The translations under genes were made by a program, and so were the position numbers. The notes under the pieces were generated by a model. That model worked only from the letters and a program-made list of their open reading frames with translations, made no database searches and was not told the DNA's origin. A stretch of 64,000 bases of DNA, taken from positions 186,001 to 250,000 of the forward strand of contig AORU01000003.1 of the NCBI GenBank assembly GCA_000344275.1, in the 5' to 3' direction. This document shows, piece by piece, positions 42,189 through 52,440 of the stretch; the first letter of the stretch is position 1, and each line of letters starts with the position of its first letter. The DNA comes from Streptococcus oralis subsp. tigurinus AZ_3a (lineage in GTDB: Bacteria; Bacillota; Bacilli; Lactobacillales; Streptococcaceae).

Positions 42189-43643
42189 ATGGAATGGACA
42201 ACTGAGCGCCGTTACAGACGCTATGAAGACTGGTCTAATGATGAAATCAAACAAATCAAGGAAAAGATGGCACAATCTCCTTGGCATACTCGTTACCATG
42301 TCGAGCCTAAAACAGGGCTTCTCAATGATCCAAATGGCTTTTCTTATTTTGATGGCAAATGGATTCTCTTTTACCAAAACTTCCCCTTTGGTGCAGCCCA
42401 TGGGTTGAAGTCTTGGGTGCAGCTTGAAAGTGATGATTTAGTGCACTTTACAGAAACCGGAGTCAAAGTTTTGCCAGATACTCCATTGGATAGCCACGGT
42501 GCCTACTCTGGTTCTGCCATGCAGTTTGGCGATCAGTTGTTCCTATTTTATACTGGAAATGTCCGTGATGAAAACTGGATCCGTCACCCTTACCAGATTG
42601 GTGCTTTGATGGATAAGGATGGTAAGATTACAAAGATTGACAAGATCTTGATTGACCAGCCATCAGACTCTACTGACCACTTCCGTGATCCACAAATTTT
42701 TAACTTTAAGGGACAATATTATGCTATCGTCGGTGGACAGGACTTGGAGAAAAAAGGCTTCGTCCGTCTCTACAAGGCTGTGGACAATGATTATACAAAC
42801 TGGCAAGCAGTTGGCGACCTTGACTTTGCTAACGACCGTACTGCCTACATGATGGAATGTCCAAATCTGGTCTTTGTAGGGGAGCACCCTGTCCTTCTCT
42901 ACTGTCCACAAGGATTGGATAAGGGGGTCCTAGGCTACAACAATATCTATCCAAATATGTACAAAATCGGGGCTTCCTTTGATCCTGAAAATGCTAAAAT
43001 GGTAGATGTGTCTCCATTGCAAAATCTAGACTATGGTTTTGAAGCCTATGCAACTCAAGCCTTCAACGCTCCGGATGGGCGTGCACTAGCAGTAAGTTGG
43101 CTTGGATTACCAGATGTTTCTTACCCATCTGACCGCTTTGACCACCAAGGAACCTTCTCATTGGTCAAAGAACTCACTATCAAAGATGGAAAACTCTACC
43201 AATATCCGGTCGCAGCCATCAAAGAACTTCGTGCTTCTGAAGAGGTCTTCTCAAATCGTACTCAAACCAATAACACCTATGAACTGGAGCTCAACTTGGA
43301 GGCCAATAGCCAAAGCGAGATTGTCTTGCTCGCTGATAAAGAAGGCAAGGGGCTTTCAATCAACTTTGACCTTGTCAATGGAGAGGTGACAGTGGATCGT
43401 AGTCAGGCTGGTGAACAGTACGCCCAAGAATTTGGTACAACTCGTTCTTGCCCTATTGATAACCAAGCTACTACTGCCACTATCTTCATCGATAAGTCAG
43501 TCTTTGAAATTTTCATCAATAAAGGAGAAAAAGTATTTTCTGGTCGTGTCTTCCCACATGCGGACCAAAATGGTATCCTCATCAAGTCTGGAAACCCAAC
43601 TGGAACTTACTATGAATTAGATTATGGTCGCAAAACTAACTGA
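42189..43643 (+). CDS. scrB: Sucrose-6-phosphate hydrolase ScrB
   Basis: Glycoside hydrolase family 32 enzyme of 484 residues that splits sucrose-6-P into glucose-6-P and fructose. Nucleophile Asp47 in LLNDPNGF, transition-state FRDPQIF near 165 and acid/base Glu in MMECPNLVF near 222 are present; a C-terminal beta-sandwich follows. ATGGAGGAAAG precedes the start. It ends with a 20-bp overlap into scrR. Confidence 0.96.
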   Translation: MEWTTERRYRRYEDWSNDEIKQIKEKMAQSPWHTRYHVEPKTGLLNDPNGFSYFDGKWILFYQNFPFGAAHGLKSWVQLESDDLVHFTETGVKVLPDTPLDSHGAYSGSAMQFGDQLFLFYTGNVRDENWIRHPYQIGALMDKDGKITKIDKILIDQPSDSTDHFRDPQIFNFKGQYYAIVGGQDLEKKGFVRLYKAVDNDYTNWQAVGDLDFANDRTAYMMECPNLVFVGEHPVLLYCPQGLDKGVLGYNNIYPNMYKIGASFDPENAKMVDVSPLQNLDYGFEAYATQAFNAPDGRALAVSWLGLPDVSYPSDRFDHQGTFSLVKELTIKDGKLYQYPVAAIKELRASEEVFSNRTQTNNTYELELNLEANSQSEIVLLADKEGKGLSINFDLVNGEVTVDRSQAGEQYAQEFGTTRSCPIDNQATTATIFIDKSVFEIFINKGEKVFSGRVFPHADQNGILIKSGNPTGTYYELDYGRKTN

Positions 43644-44589
43644 TGTCGCAAAACTTGCAGGCGTCAGCCCCACTACCGTCTCACGGGTCATCAATAAAAA
43701 GGGGTATCTATCTGAGAAAACCATTCAAAAGGTCAATGAAGCCATGCGAGAGCTAGGCTATAAGCCCAATAATCTGGCTCGAAGTCTCCAAGGAAAATCT
43801 GCCAAGTTGATTGGACTTATTTTTCCAAACATCAGTCATGTCTTTTATGCGGAGTTGATTGACAAGTTGGAACACCAACTCTTCAAAAATGGCTACAAGA
43901 CCATCATCTGTAACAGCGAACACGACTCTGAAAAAGAACGGGAGTACATTGAAATGCTGGAGGCGAACCAGGTCGATGGTATCATTTCTGGAAGTCACAA
44001 CTTGGGAATCGAAGACTACAATCGTGTGACAGCACCGATTATTTCCTTTGACCGAAATCTATCACCAGATATCCCTGTCGTCTCCTCTGATAACTACGGT
44101 GGCGGGGTCCTCGCAGCCCAAACTCTGGTTAAGACAGGCGCCCAGTCTATCATCATGATTACAGGAAATGACAATTCCAACTCGCCTACTGGACTGCGCC
44201 ATGCTGGTTTTGCATCTGTTCTCCCGAAAGCGCCTATTATCAATGTTTCGAGTGACTTTTCGCCCGTCAGAAAAGAAATGGAAATCAAGAATATCTTGAC
44301 CCGTCAGAAACCAGATGCGATTTTTGCTTCGGATGATTTGACAGCTATTCTGGTCATTAAAATTGCTCAGGAACTGGGAATTTCTGTTCCTGAGGAGCTC
44401 AAGGTCATCGGCTATGATGGAACTTACTTTATCGAGAACTACTATCCTCATTTGACAACGATTAAGCAGCCTATGAAAGAGATTGCCCAACTCACTGTTG
44501 ATCTCCTCTTGCAGAAGATTGAAGGTAAAGAGGTCGCGACAACCGGTTACTTCTTACCAGTCACCCTATTACCTGGAAAAAGTATTTAA
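43624..44589 (+). CDS. scrR: LacI-family sucrose operon repressor ScrR
   Basis: 321 residues. N-terminal helix-turn-helix LTDVAKLAGVSPTTVSRVIN and hinge PNNLARSLQGKS, then a periplasmic-binding-protein-like effector domain (SDNYGGG, ITGNDNSNSPTGLRHAGF, FASDDLTA, VIGYDGTYF). It should bind the CG-centred dyads of the scrA/scrB region and release them with a sucrose-derived signal. Its start lies inside the end of scrB without a strong ribosome site, so translation is probably coupled. Confidence 0.95.
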   Translation: MVAKLTDVAKLAGVSPTTVSRVINKKGYLSEKTIQKVNEAMRELGYKPNNLARSLQGKSAKLIGLIFPNISHVFYAELIDKLEHQLFKNGYKTIICNSEHDSEKEREYIEMLEANQVDGIISGSHNLGIEDYNRVTAPIISFDRNLSPDIPVVSSDNYGGGVLAAQTLVKTGAQSIIMITGNDNSNSPTGLRHAGFASVLPKAPIINVSSDFSPVRKEMEIKNILTRQKPDAIFASDDLTAILVIKIAQELGISVPEELKVIGYDGTYFIENYYPHLTTIKQPMKEIAQLTVDLLLQKIEGKEVATTGYFLPVTLLPGKSI

Positions 44590-44596
44590 GCACAAG

Positions 44597-44627
44597 AAAA
44601 CTCAGACTGATTTGTCTGAGTTTTTTA
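44597..44627 (+). terminator. Bidirectional terminator between scrR and mvaA
   Basis: AAAACTCAGAC (44597-44607) pairs with GTCTGAGTTTT (44614-44624) with T6 behind. The reverse reading is also T-rich and overlaps the mvaA stop. Confidence 0.85.
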
Positions 44628-45899
44628 TGATCGTAAACTTTTCAGATAGCGCTGGGCTGTCTCTAAGTTAAAGGTTTTATCTGCGATGAGTCGCTCAACG
44701 AGGGGAGCAACCTCAGACTCACTAGCACCAGCTAGGAGAGCTAGGGATTTGGCCTGTAGTTTCATGTGGCCTTGCTGGATGCCCGTACTTACCAAGGCTT
44801 TGAGGGCCGCAAAATTTTGGGCAAGACCGATGGACACGATAATCTGAGCTAATTCCTTGGCAGAAGGATTTCCCAGTAGTTCATGACTGAGGGCTACACG
44901 AGGATTGAGTCCGATAGAGCCACCCTTGGTCGCTACCGGCATGGGTAGTGTCATCTCACCGACCAATTCTTCTCTTTCCATATCCAGCGTCCATTGACTA
45001 AGACCTTGATAGCGTCCATCTCGACTGGCAAAGGCATGGGCCCCAGCTTCGATGGCACGCCAGTCATTACCAGTGGCAATCAAAATCGCATCGATACCAT
45101 TAAAAATCCCTTTATTGTGAGTCGCTGCTCGGTAGGGATCAGCCTGCGCAAACTGGCTAGCCAAGGCTATTTTCTCCGCAATTTTTCGTCCTTGATCCCT
45201 TTGAGGGCTCAAGTAGCGAAAGGCGATACGACAACTTGCAGTCACCAGAGAATCGGTCGCGTAGTTGGACAGGATCCCCATAAGGCTCTGTCCTTGACTG
45301 AGTTCTTCTAAGACTGGTTTCAAGGCTTCCAGCATGGTGTTGAGCATATTGGCTCCCATGGCTTCCCGAGTATCAACATGGAGATAAACAACGAGAAAGC
45401 CTGTTTCACCTTTGATCTGCTCTACATGCAAATCACGCGCCCCGCCACCACGTTTGACGATGGAGGGATAGGCTTGATTGGCAAGTTCTAAGAGCTCCGC
45501 CTTCTTGCTGGCAATCTTCTCTTGCGCTTTTTCAGGTTCAGCAACTTGATAAAGGGCTACCTGACCAATCATCTGGCGCTCATGTACTTGAGCAGTAAAG
45601 CCACCTGCTCGCTTGATGATTTTACTTGCATAGCTGGCCGCAGCAACCACTGAGGGTTCTTCTGTCACATAGGGAACTGTGTAGTCCTGACCATTCACCA
45701 AAAGCTCTGGAATGATTGAATAAGGCAGAGAAAAAGTTCCCACTACATTCTCACTCAGCTGATCCGCAACAGCTAAGCTGACTTGTTCATCCTGCTCCAG
45801 ACTGGTTTGCTTTTCAGGACTAAGGAACGCCTGAGCTTTCAGCAACTCAAGGCGCTCATGGTATGATTTTTTAGAAAATCCATTCCAACTTCTCTTCAT
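44625..45899 (-). CDS. mvaA: Hydroxymethylglutaryl-CoA reductase, class II (MvaA)
   Basis: 424-residue enzyme of the mevalonate pathway, which streptococci use to make isoprenoids. ENVVGTFSLPY near 50 (with the catalytic Glu), REAMGANMLN near 180 and IATGNDWRAIEAGAHAFASRDG near 265 are the class II motifs. It starts in the stop codon of mvaS (1-bp overlap), so the two are translationally coupled. In mitis-group streptococci the pair stands apart from the mvaK1-D-K2 kinases. Confidence 0.95.
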   Translation of the reverse strand: MKRSWNGFSKKSYHERLELLKAQAFLSPEKQTSLEQDEQVSLAVADQLSENVVGTFSLPYSIIPELLVNGQDYTVPYVTEEPSVVAAASYASKIIKRAGGFTAQVHERQMIGQVALYQVAEPEKAQEKIASKKAELLELANQAYPSIVKRGGGARDLHVEQIKGETGFLVVYLHVDTREAMGANMLNTMLEALKPVLEELSQGQSLMGILSNYATDSLVTASCRIAFRYLSPQRDQGRKIAEKIALASQFAQADPYRAATHNKGIFNGIDAILIATGNDWRAIEAGAHAFASRDGRYQGLSQWTLDMEREELVGEMTLPMPVATKGGSIGLNPRVALSHELLGNPSAKELAQIIVSIGLAQNFAALKALVSTGIQQGHMKLQAKSLALLAGASESEVAPLVERLIADKTFNLETAQRYLKSLRS

Positions 45900-47071
45900 T
45901 ACTTTTCAACCTTGCTATAACGACGTTGGTGGTCGACAATTTCAACCAAGGCATAGTCTTGATATTCATAACCTGCAAATTGGGCTGAACCAGACTCATC
46001 CAACTGCAATTCTTCGAAGAAGACTTTTTCATAGTCTGCAACAGACAATGCTGTACGTTGCTTGAGTTTGGTCAAACGATCCTTATCAAGGTAGGCCTCA
46101 TAGCCTTCAACCAGTTCTCCACTAAAGAACTCTGAAACCGCTCCACTTCCGTAACTGTAGAGGACAATTTTATCTCCAGCCTTCAAATTCTCTGCATTTT
46201 CCAAAAGGGAGAGAAGCCCAAGGAAGAGGGAACCTGTGTAGATATTCCCAATCATCTGACTGTAGAGAATGGACTTATCAAAGTTTTCTTGTAGACTATC
46301 CTTTTTTTCCTGAGACAAAGTCTTATCCATCATCTTGCGCAAGCCTTTTAGGGCTAATTTGGGATAAGGCAAGTGGAAGCAGATAGCCGCAAAATCATTC
46401 ATAGTCCAATCATAGCGTTTCTTGTATTCATCCCAAGTCGTCGTAAGACTGTCAAGATATTGCTGAGTTGAGTACAAGCCGTTTACATAAGGAGTAGTTG
46501 AATAGTTCGGACGCCAGAAATCCATAATATCACGCGTTTGGGCAACATTATCATTGTTAAAGGCCATGGTACGCGGATTTTGCGTAATCAACATCGCCAC
46601 ACTCCCAGCTCCCTGAGTTGGTTCACCTGGAGTCGCTACACCATACTTGGCAATATCGCTGGCGATGACCAAGACCTTGGACTCTGGAGAATTTTCCACA
46701 TGCAACTTGGCATAATGGAGGGCAGCTGTTGCTCCGTAACAAGCTTCTTTGATTTCAAAACTGCGAGCGAACGGCTGAATACCTAATAGACCGTGAACAA
46801 AGACCGCCGCTGCCTTACTCTGGTCAATCCCTGACTCGGTCGCCACGATGACCATGTCGATTTCTTCTTTTTCTTTATCTGTCAGAATAGAGTTGCTTGC
46901 ACTGGCAGCTAAGGTGACAACATCCTCAGTCAATGGTGCAATGCTAATTTCGTTTAATAAGAGACCCTTACTATATTTATTCGGATCAACTCCTCTTGCT
47001 TCTGCTAGGTCTTGTAATTTCAAGACATATTGACTGGTTGCAAAACCAATCTTATCAATACCGATTGTCAT
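45899..47071 (-). CDS. mvaS: Hydroxymethylglutaryl-CoA synthase (MvaS)
   Basis: 390 residues, the usual length. It joins acetyl-CoA and acetoacetyl-CoA to HMG-CoA. Catalytic Glu79 (VATESG), Cys111 (KEACYGA) and His near 233 (CFHLPYPK) are in place. The ATG at 47071 is chosen for AGAGG six bases upstream; the frame is open 8 codons more. First gene of the mvaS-mvaA unit, with its own extended -10 promoter. Confidence 0.96.
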   Translation of the reverse strand: MTIGIDKIGFATSQYVLKLQDLAEARGVDPNKYSKGLLLNEISIAPLTEDVVTLAASASNSILTDKEKEEIDMVIVATESGIDQSKAAAVFVHGLLGIQPFARSFEIKEACYGATAALHYAKLHVENSPESKVLVIASDIAKYGVATPGEPTQGAGSVAMLITQNPRTMAFNNDNVAQTRDIMDFWRPNYSTTPYVNGLYSTQQYLDSLTTTWDEYKKRYDWTMNDFAAICFHLPYPKLALKGLRKMMDKTLSQEKKDSLQENFDKSILYSQMIGNIYTGSLFLGLLSLLENAENLKAGDKIVLYSYGSGAVSEFFSGELVEGYEAYLDKDRLTKLKQRTALSVADYEKVFFEELQLDESGSAQFAGYEYQDYALVEIVDHQRRYSKVEK

Positions 47072-47116
47072 ATTTACCTCTGTTTTTTCATTCATTGTAA
47101 AAAATCGTTCTATTCT

Positions 47117-47125
47117 ATTTTATCA
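47117..47125 (-). promoter_or_regulatory. Extended -10 promoter of mvaS-mvaA
   Basis: TG-A-TAAAAT on the minus strand inside TTGTGATAAAATAG; leader of about 40 nt. Confidence 0.6.
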
Positions 47126-47143
47126 CAAATAGGAACAAATGAG

Positions 47144-47176
47144 AGAAAAAAGACTTGATTCAACAAATCAAGTCTT
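47144..47176 (-). terminator. Terminator of the ThrE-type gene pair
   Basis: Perfect stem AAGACTTGATT (47150-47160) / AATCAAGTCTT (47166-47176), 5-nt loop, T-run on the minus strand. Confidence 0.9.
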
Positions 47177-47189
47177 TGCTTTGACAGCA

Positions 47190-47645
47190 TTAGGAGGATA
47201 TGCCTCGCTGTTTTCGGATATAGTAATAAAGCTTTAGAATCACTGTTCCACTTGCCATCCCGATAGAAATGACCAGAGCCAACATAACTACTAGTGTTGC
47301 ACTGGTAAGGGCATGACTGTAATCGCCTGTCACAAAGAAAGCTGTCGTTCGATAGGATAGATAACCTGGCACTAAGGGGGCAAGAATGGCCAAGACAAAG
47401 ACCACTGCTGGCGTCTTATAGATGATACTTAAAATTTGGCTGATACATGAACCAACCACTGCTGCAATAAAGGTCGCAACAATAACATTGGTTGGTTCTT
47501 TGAGCACGAGGTAGAGGAGCCAGACACCCATTCCCAGAACACCACCAGGTAGGAGCATAGAGCGTTGAACATTCAGTACGATTAGAAAGGTGATAATGGC
47601 GAGTAAACTCGCTACTGCTTGGAGTAAAATACTTGTTAGAGTCAT
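47190..47645 (-). CDS. Threonine/serine exporter small subunit (ThrE_2/DUF3815)
   Basis: 151 residues with four to five membrane helices. It matches the C-terminal part of ThrE, which in Gram-positives is often split in two: APLVPGYLSYR near the middle is the typical motif of this half. Its ATG follows the stop of the larger subunit gene by one base, so the two surely form one complex. Export of threonine or serine is inferred from the family. Confidence 0.85.
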   Translation of the reverse strand: MTLTSILLQAVASLLAIITFLIVLNVQRSMLLPGGVLGMGVWLLYLVLKEPTNVIVATFIAAVVGSCISQILSIIYKTPAVVFVLAILAPLVPGYLSYRTTAFFVTGDYSHALTSATLVVMLALVISIGMASGTVILKLYYYIRKQRGISS

Positions 47646-47646
47646 C

Positions 47647-48405
47647 TTATGTCATCAAAACTAGGGCGACGGAGGTACCGGCCCCTAAAGCGAGGGTAAT
47701 GAGCAGGGATTCAAACATCTTGCTCATACCAGAGTTGATATGGTTGGTCATGATATCCCGAACTGCATTTGTCAGAGCAATCCCTGGAACAAAGGGCATG
47801 ACGGCTCCAGCTATGATCAAGTCTGCCGTCGAAGGAAATCCTGTATAGCGGGCCCAGAACTGGGCAATCAAGCCGAAAACAAAGGCTCCTGCAAAGGCTG
47901 TTACAAAAGGAATGCGGACAAACTTCTCTACATAGAGAGAGAAAGCAAAACCAAGTAAGGTCGCAATGGCTGCACCAAAAGCATCATAGGTATTACCCCC
48001 GAACATAATCGAGAAAAAAGGGGCACTGAGAGTTGCTGCAATAGTCACTTGGAACTTGGTATAAGGAAGAGCTTGATTTCTGATTTCCTTCAGCCTTTCA
48101 AAGGCTGTAGAGAGATCAATCTGGCCTCCGACAAGCTCCCGTGATACTTGGTTGACATCGCAGACTTTTTCGATGTTGTAGGAAGAAGAAGTGACTCGTT
48201 TCATACGAGAAATATTGGTATTCTCAATAGAAAAGAAAATAGCTGCTGGCATGGCAAGAACGTTGCAATCCACTATTCCCTGTGAATGAGCGATACGGAT
48301 CATGGTGTCCTCAACCCGATAAATCTCCGAACCGCTTTTTAAGAGAATGGTTCCAGCTAACATAATGACATCAATAACGGCATTCAACTCTCCTGATTCG
48401 TCCAT
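47647..48405 (-). CDS. Threonine/serine exporter large subunit (ThrE/DUF1212)
   Basis: 252 residues. An N-terminal soluble domain (SGSEIYRVEDTMIRIA near 25, FFSIENTNISRMKRV near 60) carries the DUF1212 hydrolase-like motif; from about 115 on there are five membrane helices with AVMPFVPGIALTNAVRDIM near 205. AGGAGG-type ribosome site before the ATG. First gene of the pair. Confidence 0.87.
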   Translation of the reverse strand: MDESGELNAVIDVIMLAGTILLKSGSEIYRVEDTMIRIAHSQGIVDCNVLAMPAAIFFSIENTNISRMKRVTSSSYNIEKVCDVNQVSRELVGGQIDLSTAFERLKEIRNQALPYTKFQVTIAATLSAPFFSIMFGGNTYDAFGAAIATLLGFAFSLYVEKFVRIPFVTAFAGAFVFGLIAQFWARYTGFPSTADLIIAGAVMPFVPGIALTNAVRDIMTNHINSGMSKMFESLLITLALGAGTSVALVLMT

Positions 48406-48430
48406 TTTCTCCTCCTTTTCTGCTTCCTAT

Positions 48431-48439
48431 ATTTTATCA
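48431..48439 (-). promoter_or_regulatory. Extended -10 promoter of the ThrE-type genes
   Basis: TG-A-TAAAAT on the minus strand inside TTGTGATAAAATATAG, about 30 bp before the start codon. Confidence 0.6.
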
Positions 48440-48451
48440 CAAAAATCAATG

Positions 48452-48487
48452 AAAAAAAATCTTTGTCATGAAATCATGACAAAGATT
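48452..48487 (-). terminator. Terminator of the priA-fmt-rsmB-phpP-stkP operon
   Basis: Perfect 14-bp stem AATCTTTGTCATGA (48458-48471) / TCATGACAAAGATT (48474-48487) with only two bases between, and T8 on the minus strand. Confidence 0.92.
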
Positions 48488-48490
48488 CGT

Positions 48491-50371
48491 TTAATCTCGA
48501 GAACTTTCACGTGTTCCTTCACTATTTGATTGACTAGTTGAAGGAGTGTTTCCTTGTTGGTTCCCCTGATTTGGAGTTGTAGAAGAACCTTGGTTCCCAC
48601 GTTGTGCAGAACTAGAAGATGAAGTTGACGGTGGTGTTTTCGGTTTGTAGATGGAAAGTTTGATACGCGTGCTAGCAAGGTCAACCTGTTCACCCGCTTT
48701 TGGTGTTTGATCTACAACTGTACCTTCTGCTGTCCCCTCAGGAGCAGTCGAAACCTCGACAACCTCAATATTGGCCTCTTTTACACCGACAATCTGAGTC
48801 AAATTATTCTTTGTAAATTCGAGACTTGAACCAATATAACTTGGCATAGAAACACTTGTTACTCTCTTAGCAACCGTTAAAGTAATTGTGCTAGCTTTTA
48901 AAAGATCATAAGTCGTACCTGCCGCAGGACTTTGTCTGAGAATGGTTCCAGGTTTGCTTTCGCTGGATTCTTCCTCTTCCATCTTGATTAGATTCTCAGG
49001 AACCTTCTTCTCCTTGAGTTCAGCTACGGCATCCGTATACTTGCGTCCAACATAATTGCTCAATTGGAAGGATTGCTTACCAGAAGAAACGATCAAATTA
49101 ACCTTGGTTCCTTCTTTTCGGCTACTACCAGCTTCTGGATCCGTTCGAATAACACGTCCTTCTGCTACTGTATCACTAGCCTCTGACTTTTCTTCACCGG
49201 CTTCAAACTTGGATTTTTTAAGAGCTTCCTTAGCCTCTGCAACGGTTTGTCCAGCTACATCAGGAATAGCAATCGTTGCTGGTGTTCTAGATAAAATCCA
49301 GACCAAAGAGGCTGCAACTAATAGAAGACTAGCTAAAAGAATCATATAGCGAGCCTTAAACTTCCGATTTTTAGTTGGCTTTTGCGTAGGTGCTTGCTCT
49401 GGAGTTAATTTCTTTGACTGAGGACGTTCTTCCTGCACCGGAGCTTTTGGAATCGATGTCAGTGTACTTTGTGGGACTTTAGGTAAAGTCTTCGTATCCG
49501 CCTTACTCGCATCGTCAAAGATCAGTTTCGGTTCATTCCGACGATTATAAGACAAGCTAGTTGACAAGTCCACATACATTTCTGAAACAGACTGATAGCG
49601 ATCAGACAATTTCTTAGCAGTTGCCTTGATGACAACATTTTCCAAAGCCTGAGGGACAGATGGATTTTCAGCAATGACGGACGGAAGTGGCTTCTGGAAA
49701 TGCTGAAGGGCAATCGTAACCGCACTATCCCCATCATAAGGGATATGACCCGTCAGCATTTCATAGAAGATAATTCCCATTGCATAGATATCACTCTGGA
49801 AAGTCGCTTTTGAACCACGCGCTTGCTCAGGTGACAAATAATGAACCGAACCCAGCATCGAGTTGGTCTGGGTCAGACTGGTCTCCGCAAAGGCCACTGC
49901 AATCCCAAAGTCAGTCACTTTAGCAGTTCCATCTGGTGTCAAGAGGATATTTTGAGGTTTCAAATCTCGGTGAACAATTCCTCTAGCATGGGCTAAACGC
50001 ATCGCCAAAAGAATCTGTCCCATAATCCGAACCGCCTCTTCATTTGAAAGAGGATAGTGTTCTTTGATATAACGCTTGAGGTCAAGTCCTGCTACGTATT
50101 CCATAGCTAGGTACTGTTGACCATCTTCCTCACCGATATCTGTTATCCGAACGATATGAGGATGGTCCAGATCCGCCATAGCCCTCGCTTCCCGCTGGAA
50201 ACGTGCCACAGCAATCGGGTCTGTCTGGTAGTTGGTCCTCAGGACCTTAACTGCCACCTCTTCCCCATCTAGGATCAAATCCTTGGCCAAGTAAACATCT
50301 GCCATGCCTCCTCGACCAATCTGCTTGACAATCCGATACCGCCCGGCAAAAATCTTGCCGATTTGGATCAT
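48491..50371 (-). CDS. stkP: PASTA-domain Ser/Thr protein kinase StkP
   Basis: 626-residue membrane kinase that senses cell-wall state and controls division and peptidoglycan synthesis. Kinase domain 1-270 with GRGGMADVY, Lys42, HRDLKPQN (Asp136), DFG (Asp154) and SPEQARG; a juxtamembrane linker; one membrane helix near 340-360 ([19 protein letters not shown]); then three PASTA repeats outside (start near [14 protein letters not shown] and MPSYIGS) and a tail of about 45 residues rich in Ser, Thr, Gln and Asn. Pneumococcal StkP has four PASTA domains and no such tail. It overlaps phpP by 4 bp. Confidence 0.96.
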   Translation of the reverse strand: MIQIGKIFAGRYRIVKQIGRGGMADVYLAKDLILDGEEVAVKVLRTNYQTDPIAVARFQREARAMADLDHPHIVRITDIGEEDGQQYLAMEYVAGLDLKRYIKEHYPLSNEEAVRIMGQILLAMRLAHARGIVHRDLKPQNILLTPDGTAKVTDFGIAVAFAETSLTQTNSMLGSVHYLSPEQARGSKATFQSDIYAMGIIFYEMLTGHIPYDGDSAVTIALQHFQKPLPSVIAENPSVPQALENVVIKATAKKLSDRYQSVSEMYVDLSTSLSYNRRNEPKLIFDDASKADTKTLPKVPQSTLTSIPKAPVQEERPQSKKLTPEQAPTQKPTKNRKFKARYMILLASLLLVAASLVWILSRTPATIAIPDVAGQTVAEAKEALKKSKFEAGEEKSEASDTVAEGRVIRTDPEAGSSRKEGTKVNLIVSSGKQSFQLSNYVGRKYTDAVAELKEKKVPENLIKMEEEESSESKPGTILRQSPAAGTTYDLLKASTITLTVAKRVTSVSMPSYIGSSLEFTKNNLTQIVGVKEANIEVVEVSTAPEGTAEGTVVDQTPKAGEQVDLASTRIKLSIYKPKTPPSTSSSSSAQRGNQGSSTTPNQGNQQGNTPSTSQSNSEGTRESSRD

Positions 50372-51108
50372 TCTGCCGCCTCCTCGTTCATGTAAACAAG
50401 GGCAACCGTAATGTTGTCTAAACCTCCTGCATTGTTAGCAAAACGAATGAGGGTTGCCGCCTTGTCTGCTAGAGAAATATCACTGGTTACGATATCATAA
50501 ATCTCGCTTGCCGAAATCATATTGGTCAAACCATCACTATTGAGCAAGAGATAATCTCCTGACTCCAGTGTAATCATCCCAAAATCTGGCTGGATTTCAT
50601 CTTTTTGTCCAATAGACTGTGTGATGATATTCTTTTGAGGATGAGTTTCTGCCTCTTCTGGAGTCAATTGACCAGCCTTGAGCAATTCATTAACCAAGGA
50701 ATGGTCACTCGTTAACTGGTGGTATTCCTCTCCACGAATCAAACCGATACGAGAATCTCCAATGTGAGCATAGATGGCTTGGTTGTCAATAAACGCAACA
50801 GCTTCTAGCGTTGTCCCCATGCCTCTGTAGGCTTCGTCCTGACCTAGTTGATGAATTTTTTGATTTTCAATCTCCAGGTAGTGGGCAAACCACTCACGAA
50901 CTTCATTGACTGAGTCAATTTGGGTATCCACCCAATCTACACCGAGGTCTGTTACCGCCATCTCACTAGCGATATTTCCTGCACGGTGTCCTCCCATCCC
51001 GTCAGCCAAGATGATCATAGTACGTCCTGCTCGATTGACAAAGTGATTGACATAGTCCTGATTATTTGTCCGTTTCTGACCAACATCTGTTAATAATGCT
51101 ATTTCCAT
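50368..51108 (-). CDS. phpP: PP2C-type protein phosphatase PhpP
   Basis: 246-residue cytoplasmic Mn-dependent phosphatase that reverses StkP phosphorylation. Metal-site motifs [11 protein letters not shown] near 36, HIGDSRIG near 118, SDGLTN near 192 and [10 protein letters not shown] near 230 are kept. A 4-bp overlap (ATGA) couples it to stkP; 15 bp separate it from rsmB. Confidence 0.97.
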   Translation of the reverse strand: MEIALLTDVGQKRTNNQDYVNHFVNRAGRTMIILADGMGGHRAGNIASEMAVTDLGVDWVDTQIDSVNEVREWFAHYLEIENQKIHQLGQDEAYRGMGTTLEAVAFIDNQAIYAHIGDSRIGLIRGEEYHQLTSDHSLVNELLKAGQLTPEEAETHPQKNIITQSIGQKDEIQPDFGMITLESGDYLLLNSDGLTNMISASEIYDIVTSDISLADKAATLIRFANNAGGLDNITVALVYMNEEAAE

Positions 51109-51123
51109 TGTGTCAGTTCCTTC

Positions 51124-52440
51124 CTATTCTGATATCTTGCGAAATTGGCTGATAAAGAATCCATCACTTCCATACAATTCAGGAGTGATCAGGATGCAGC
51201 CATCTTTCAGGATATCTTTACATTCGTGTTCTAGTTTAACCTGCTCGAACTCGGGATGACTTTCTAAAAACGCCTCAACGACTTGAAAGTTCTCCTCAGA
51301 GACAATAGTACAGGTACTATACGTTATTATACCACCTTTACGTAGTGTTTGACAAACACTACCTAATATTTCCAGCTGAATTTCCTGTAAGGACGTGAAA
51401 TCTGCTGTTTCTTTATTGTATTTGATGTCTGGTTTGCGGCGTAAAAGTCCAATCCCAGAACAGGGAGCATCTACCAAAATCTTATCAAAAGAGTCCCGAC
51501 CGAAAAACTCATGTACCTTTCTGGCATCCAATTTTTGCGTTTGCACTCGATCTGCTACACCTAAACGCTCCGCATTTTCTTGGATCAAGTCCAACTTGTG
51601 GTCATACAAGTCCAGAGCAGTTACCTGACCTGCCATAAGATAAGAGGCTATATGGGCTGTTTTCCCACCAGGAGCGGCACAGGCATCTAGGACCTGTTCA
51701 TCACCTTGTAGATCAAGAGTCGGAGCAACCAATTGACTGGACTCGTCTTGGATGGTTATAGCCCCTTCTGCGAACAAATCATGTCCTGCAAAGTGGCCTT
51801 GCTCCTTGACCAGACCAGTGGCCGCTAAAGGGGAATCAGTTGCCTCTAACAAAGCTTTAATTTCCTCTTTTCGGCTCAAATCGGCTACTCGGATGCTGGC
51901 TTTGTTGCGCACCAAGAGACTTTTAAAGATGGCTTGTGCTCGCTCTTCACCGTATTCTTCCTTAAGTTTAGATACTAGCCAAACTGGGAGAGAATAGGCA
52001 ATGGAATCACGCTTGTTTTTGCGTTTGATGCTGTCAACATCTGGCCAACCTTCTCGCAAAATACGACGAAGGACGGCGTTGACCAATTTCTCACTGCCTT
52101 TTTTACGGGCTTTGGCTAGCTCTACCGCTTCATTAACAACAGCGTGATTAGGAATCTTATCTAGATACCGAAGTTGGTAGGCGCTCAGAAGGAGCAGGAT
52201 ATAGAGCCAGTTATCTAGCTTATCTCGGTCTTCGATAAAGTGGGACAGGTACCATTCCAGAGTCAGTTTTCGGGTTACCGTTCCGTAGACAATCTCTGTC
52301 ACCAAGCCCTTATCTGCTGCTGAGAGTTGACTCCCCTTAAGGTGTTTGTTTAAAGCAATATTGGAATATGCTTGGTTCATCAAAACATCCTCTAGCACTG
52401 CCAGAGCTAGACTTCTAGCCGTTTCTACTTTAGTCACCAA
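51124..52440 (-). CDS. rsmB: 16S rRNA m5C967 methyltransferase RsmB
   Basis: 438 residues. N-terminal NusB-like RNA-binding domain ([10 protein letters not shown] to about 130), then the SAM-dependent methyltransferase domain: [15 protein letters not shown] near 250, [10 protein letters not shown] near 320 and the catalytic Cys in [11 protein letters not shown] near 375. It overlaps fmt by 11 bp. Confidence 0.95.
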   Translation of the reverse strand: MVTKVETARSLALAVLEDVLMNQAYSNIALNKHLKGSQLSAADKGLVTEIVYGTVTRKLTLEWYLSHFIEDRDKLDNWLYILLLLSAYQLRYLDKIPNHAVVNEAVELAKARKKGSEKLVNAVLRRILREGWPDVDSIKRKNKRDSIAYSLPVWLVSKLKEEYGEERAQAIFKSLLVRNKASIRVADLSRKEEIKALLEATDSPLAATGLVKEQGHFAGHDLFAEGAITIQDESSQLVAPTLDLQGDEQVLDACAAPGGKTAHIASYLMAGQVTALDLYDHKLDLIQENAERLGVADRVQTQKLDARKVHEFFGRDSFDKILVDAPCSGIGLLRRKPDIKYNKETADFTSLQEIQLEILGSVCQTLRKGGIITYSTCTIVSEENFQVVEAFLESHPEFEQVKLEHECKDILKDGCILITPELYGSDGFFISQFRKISE

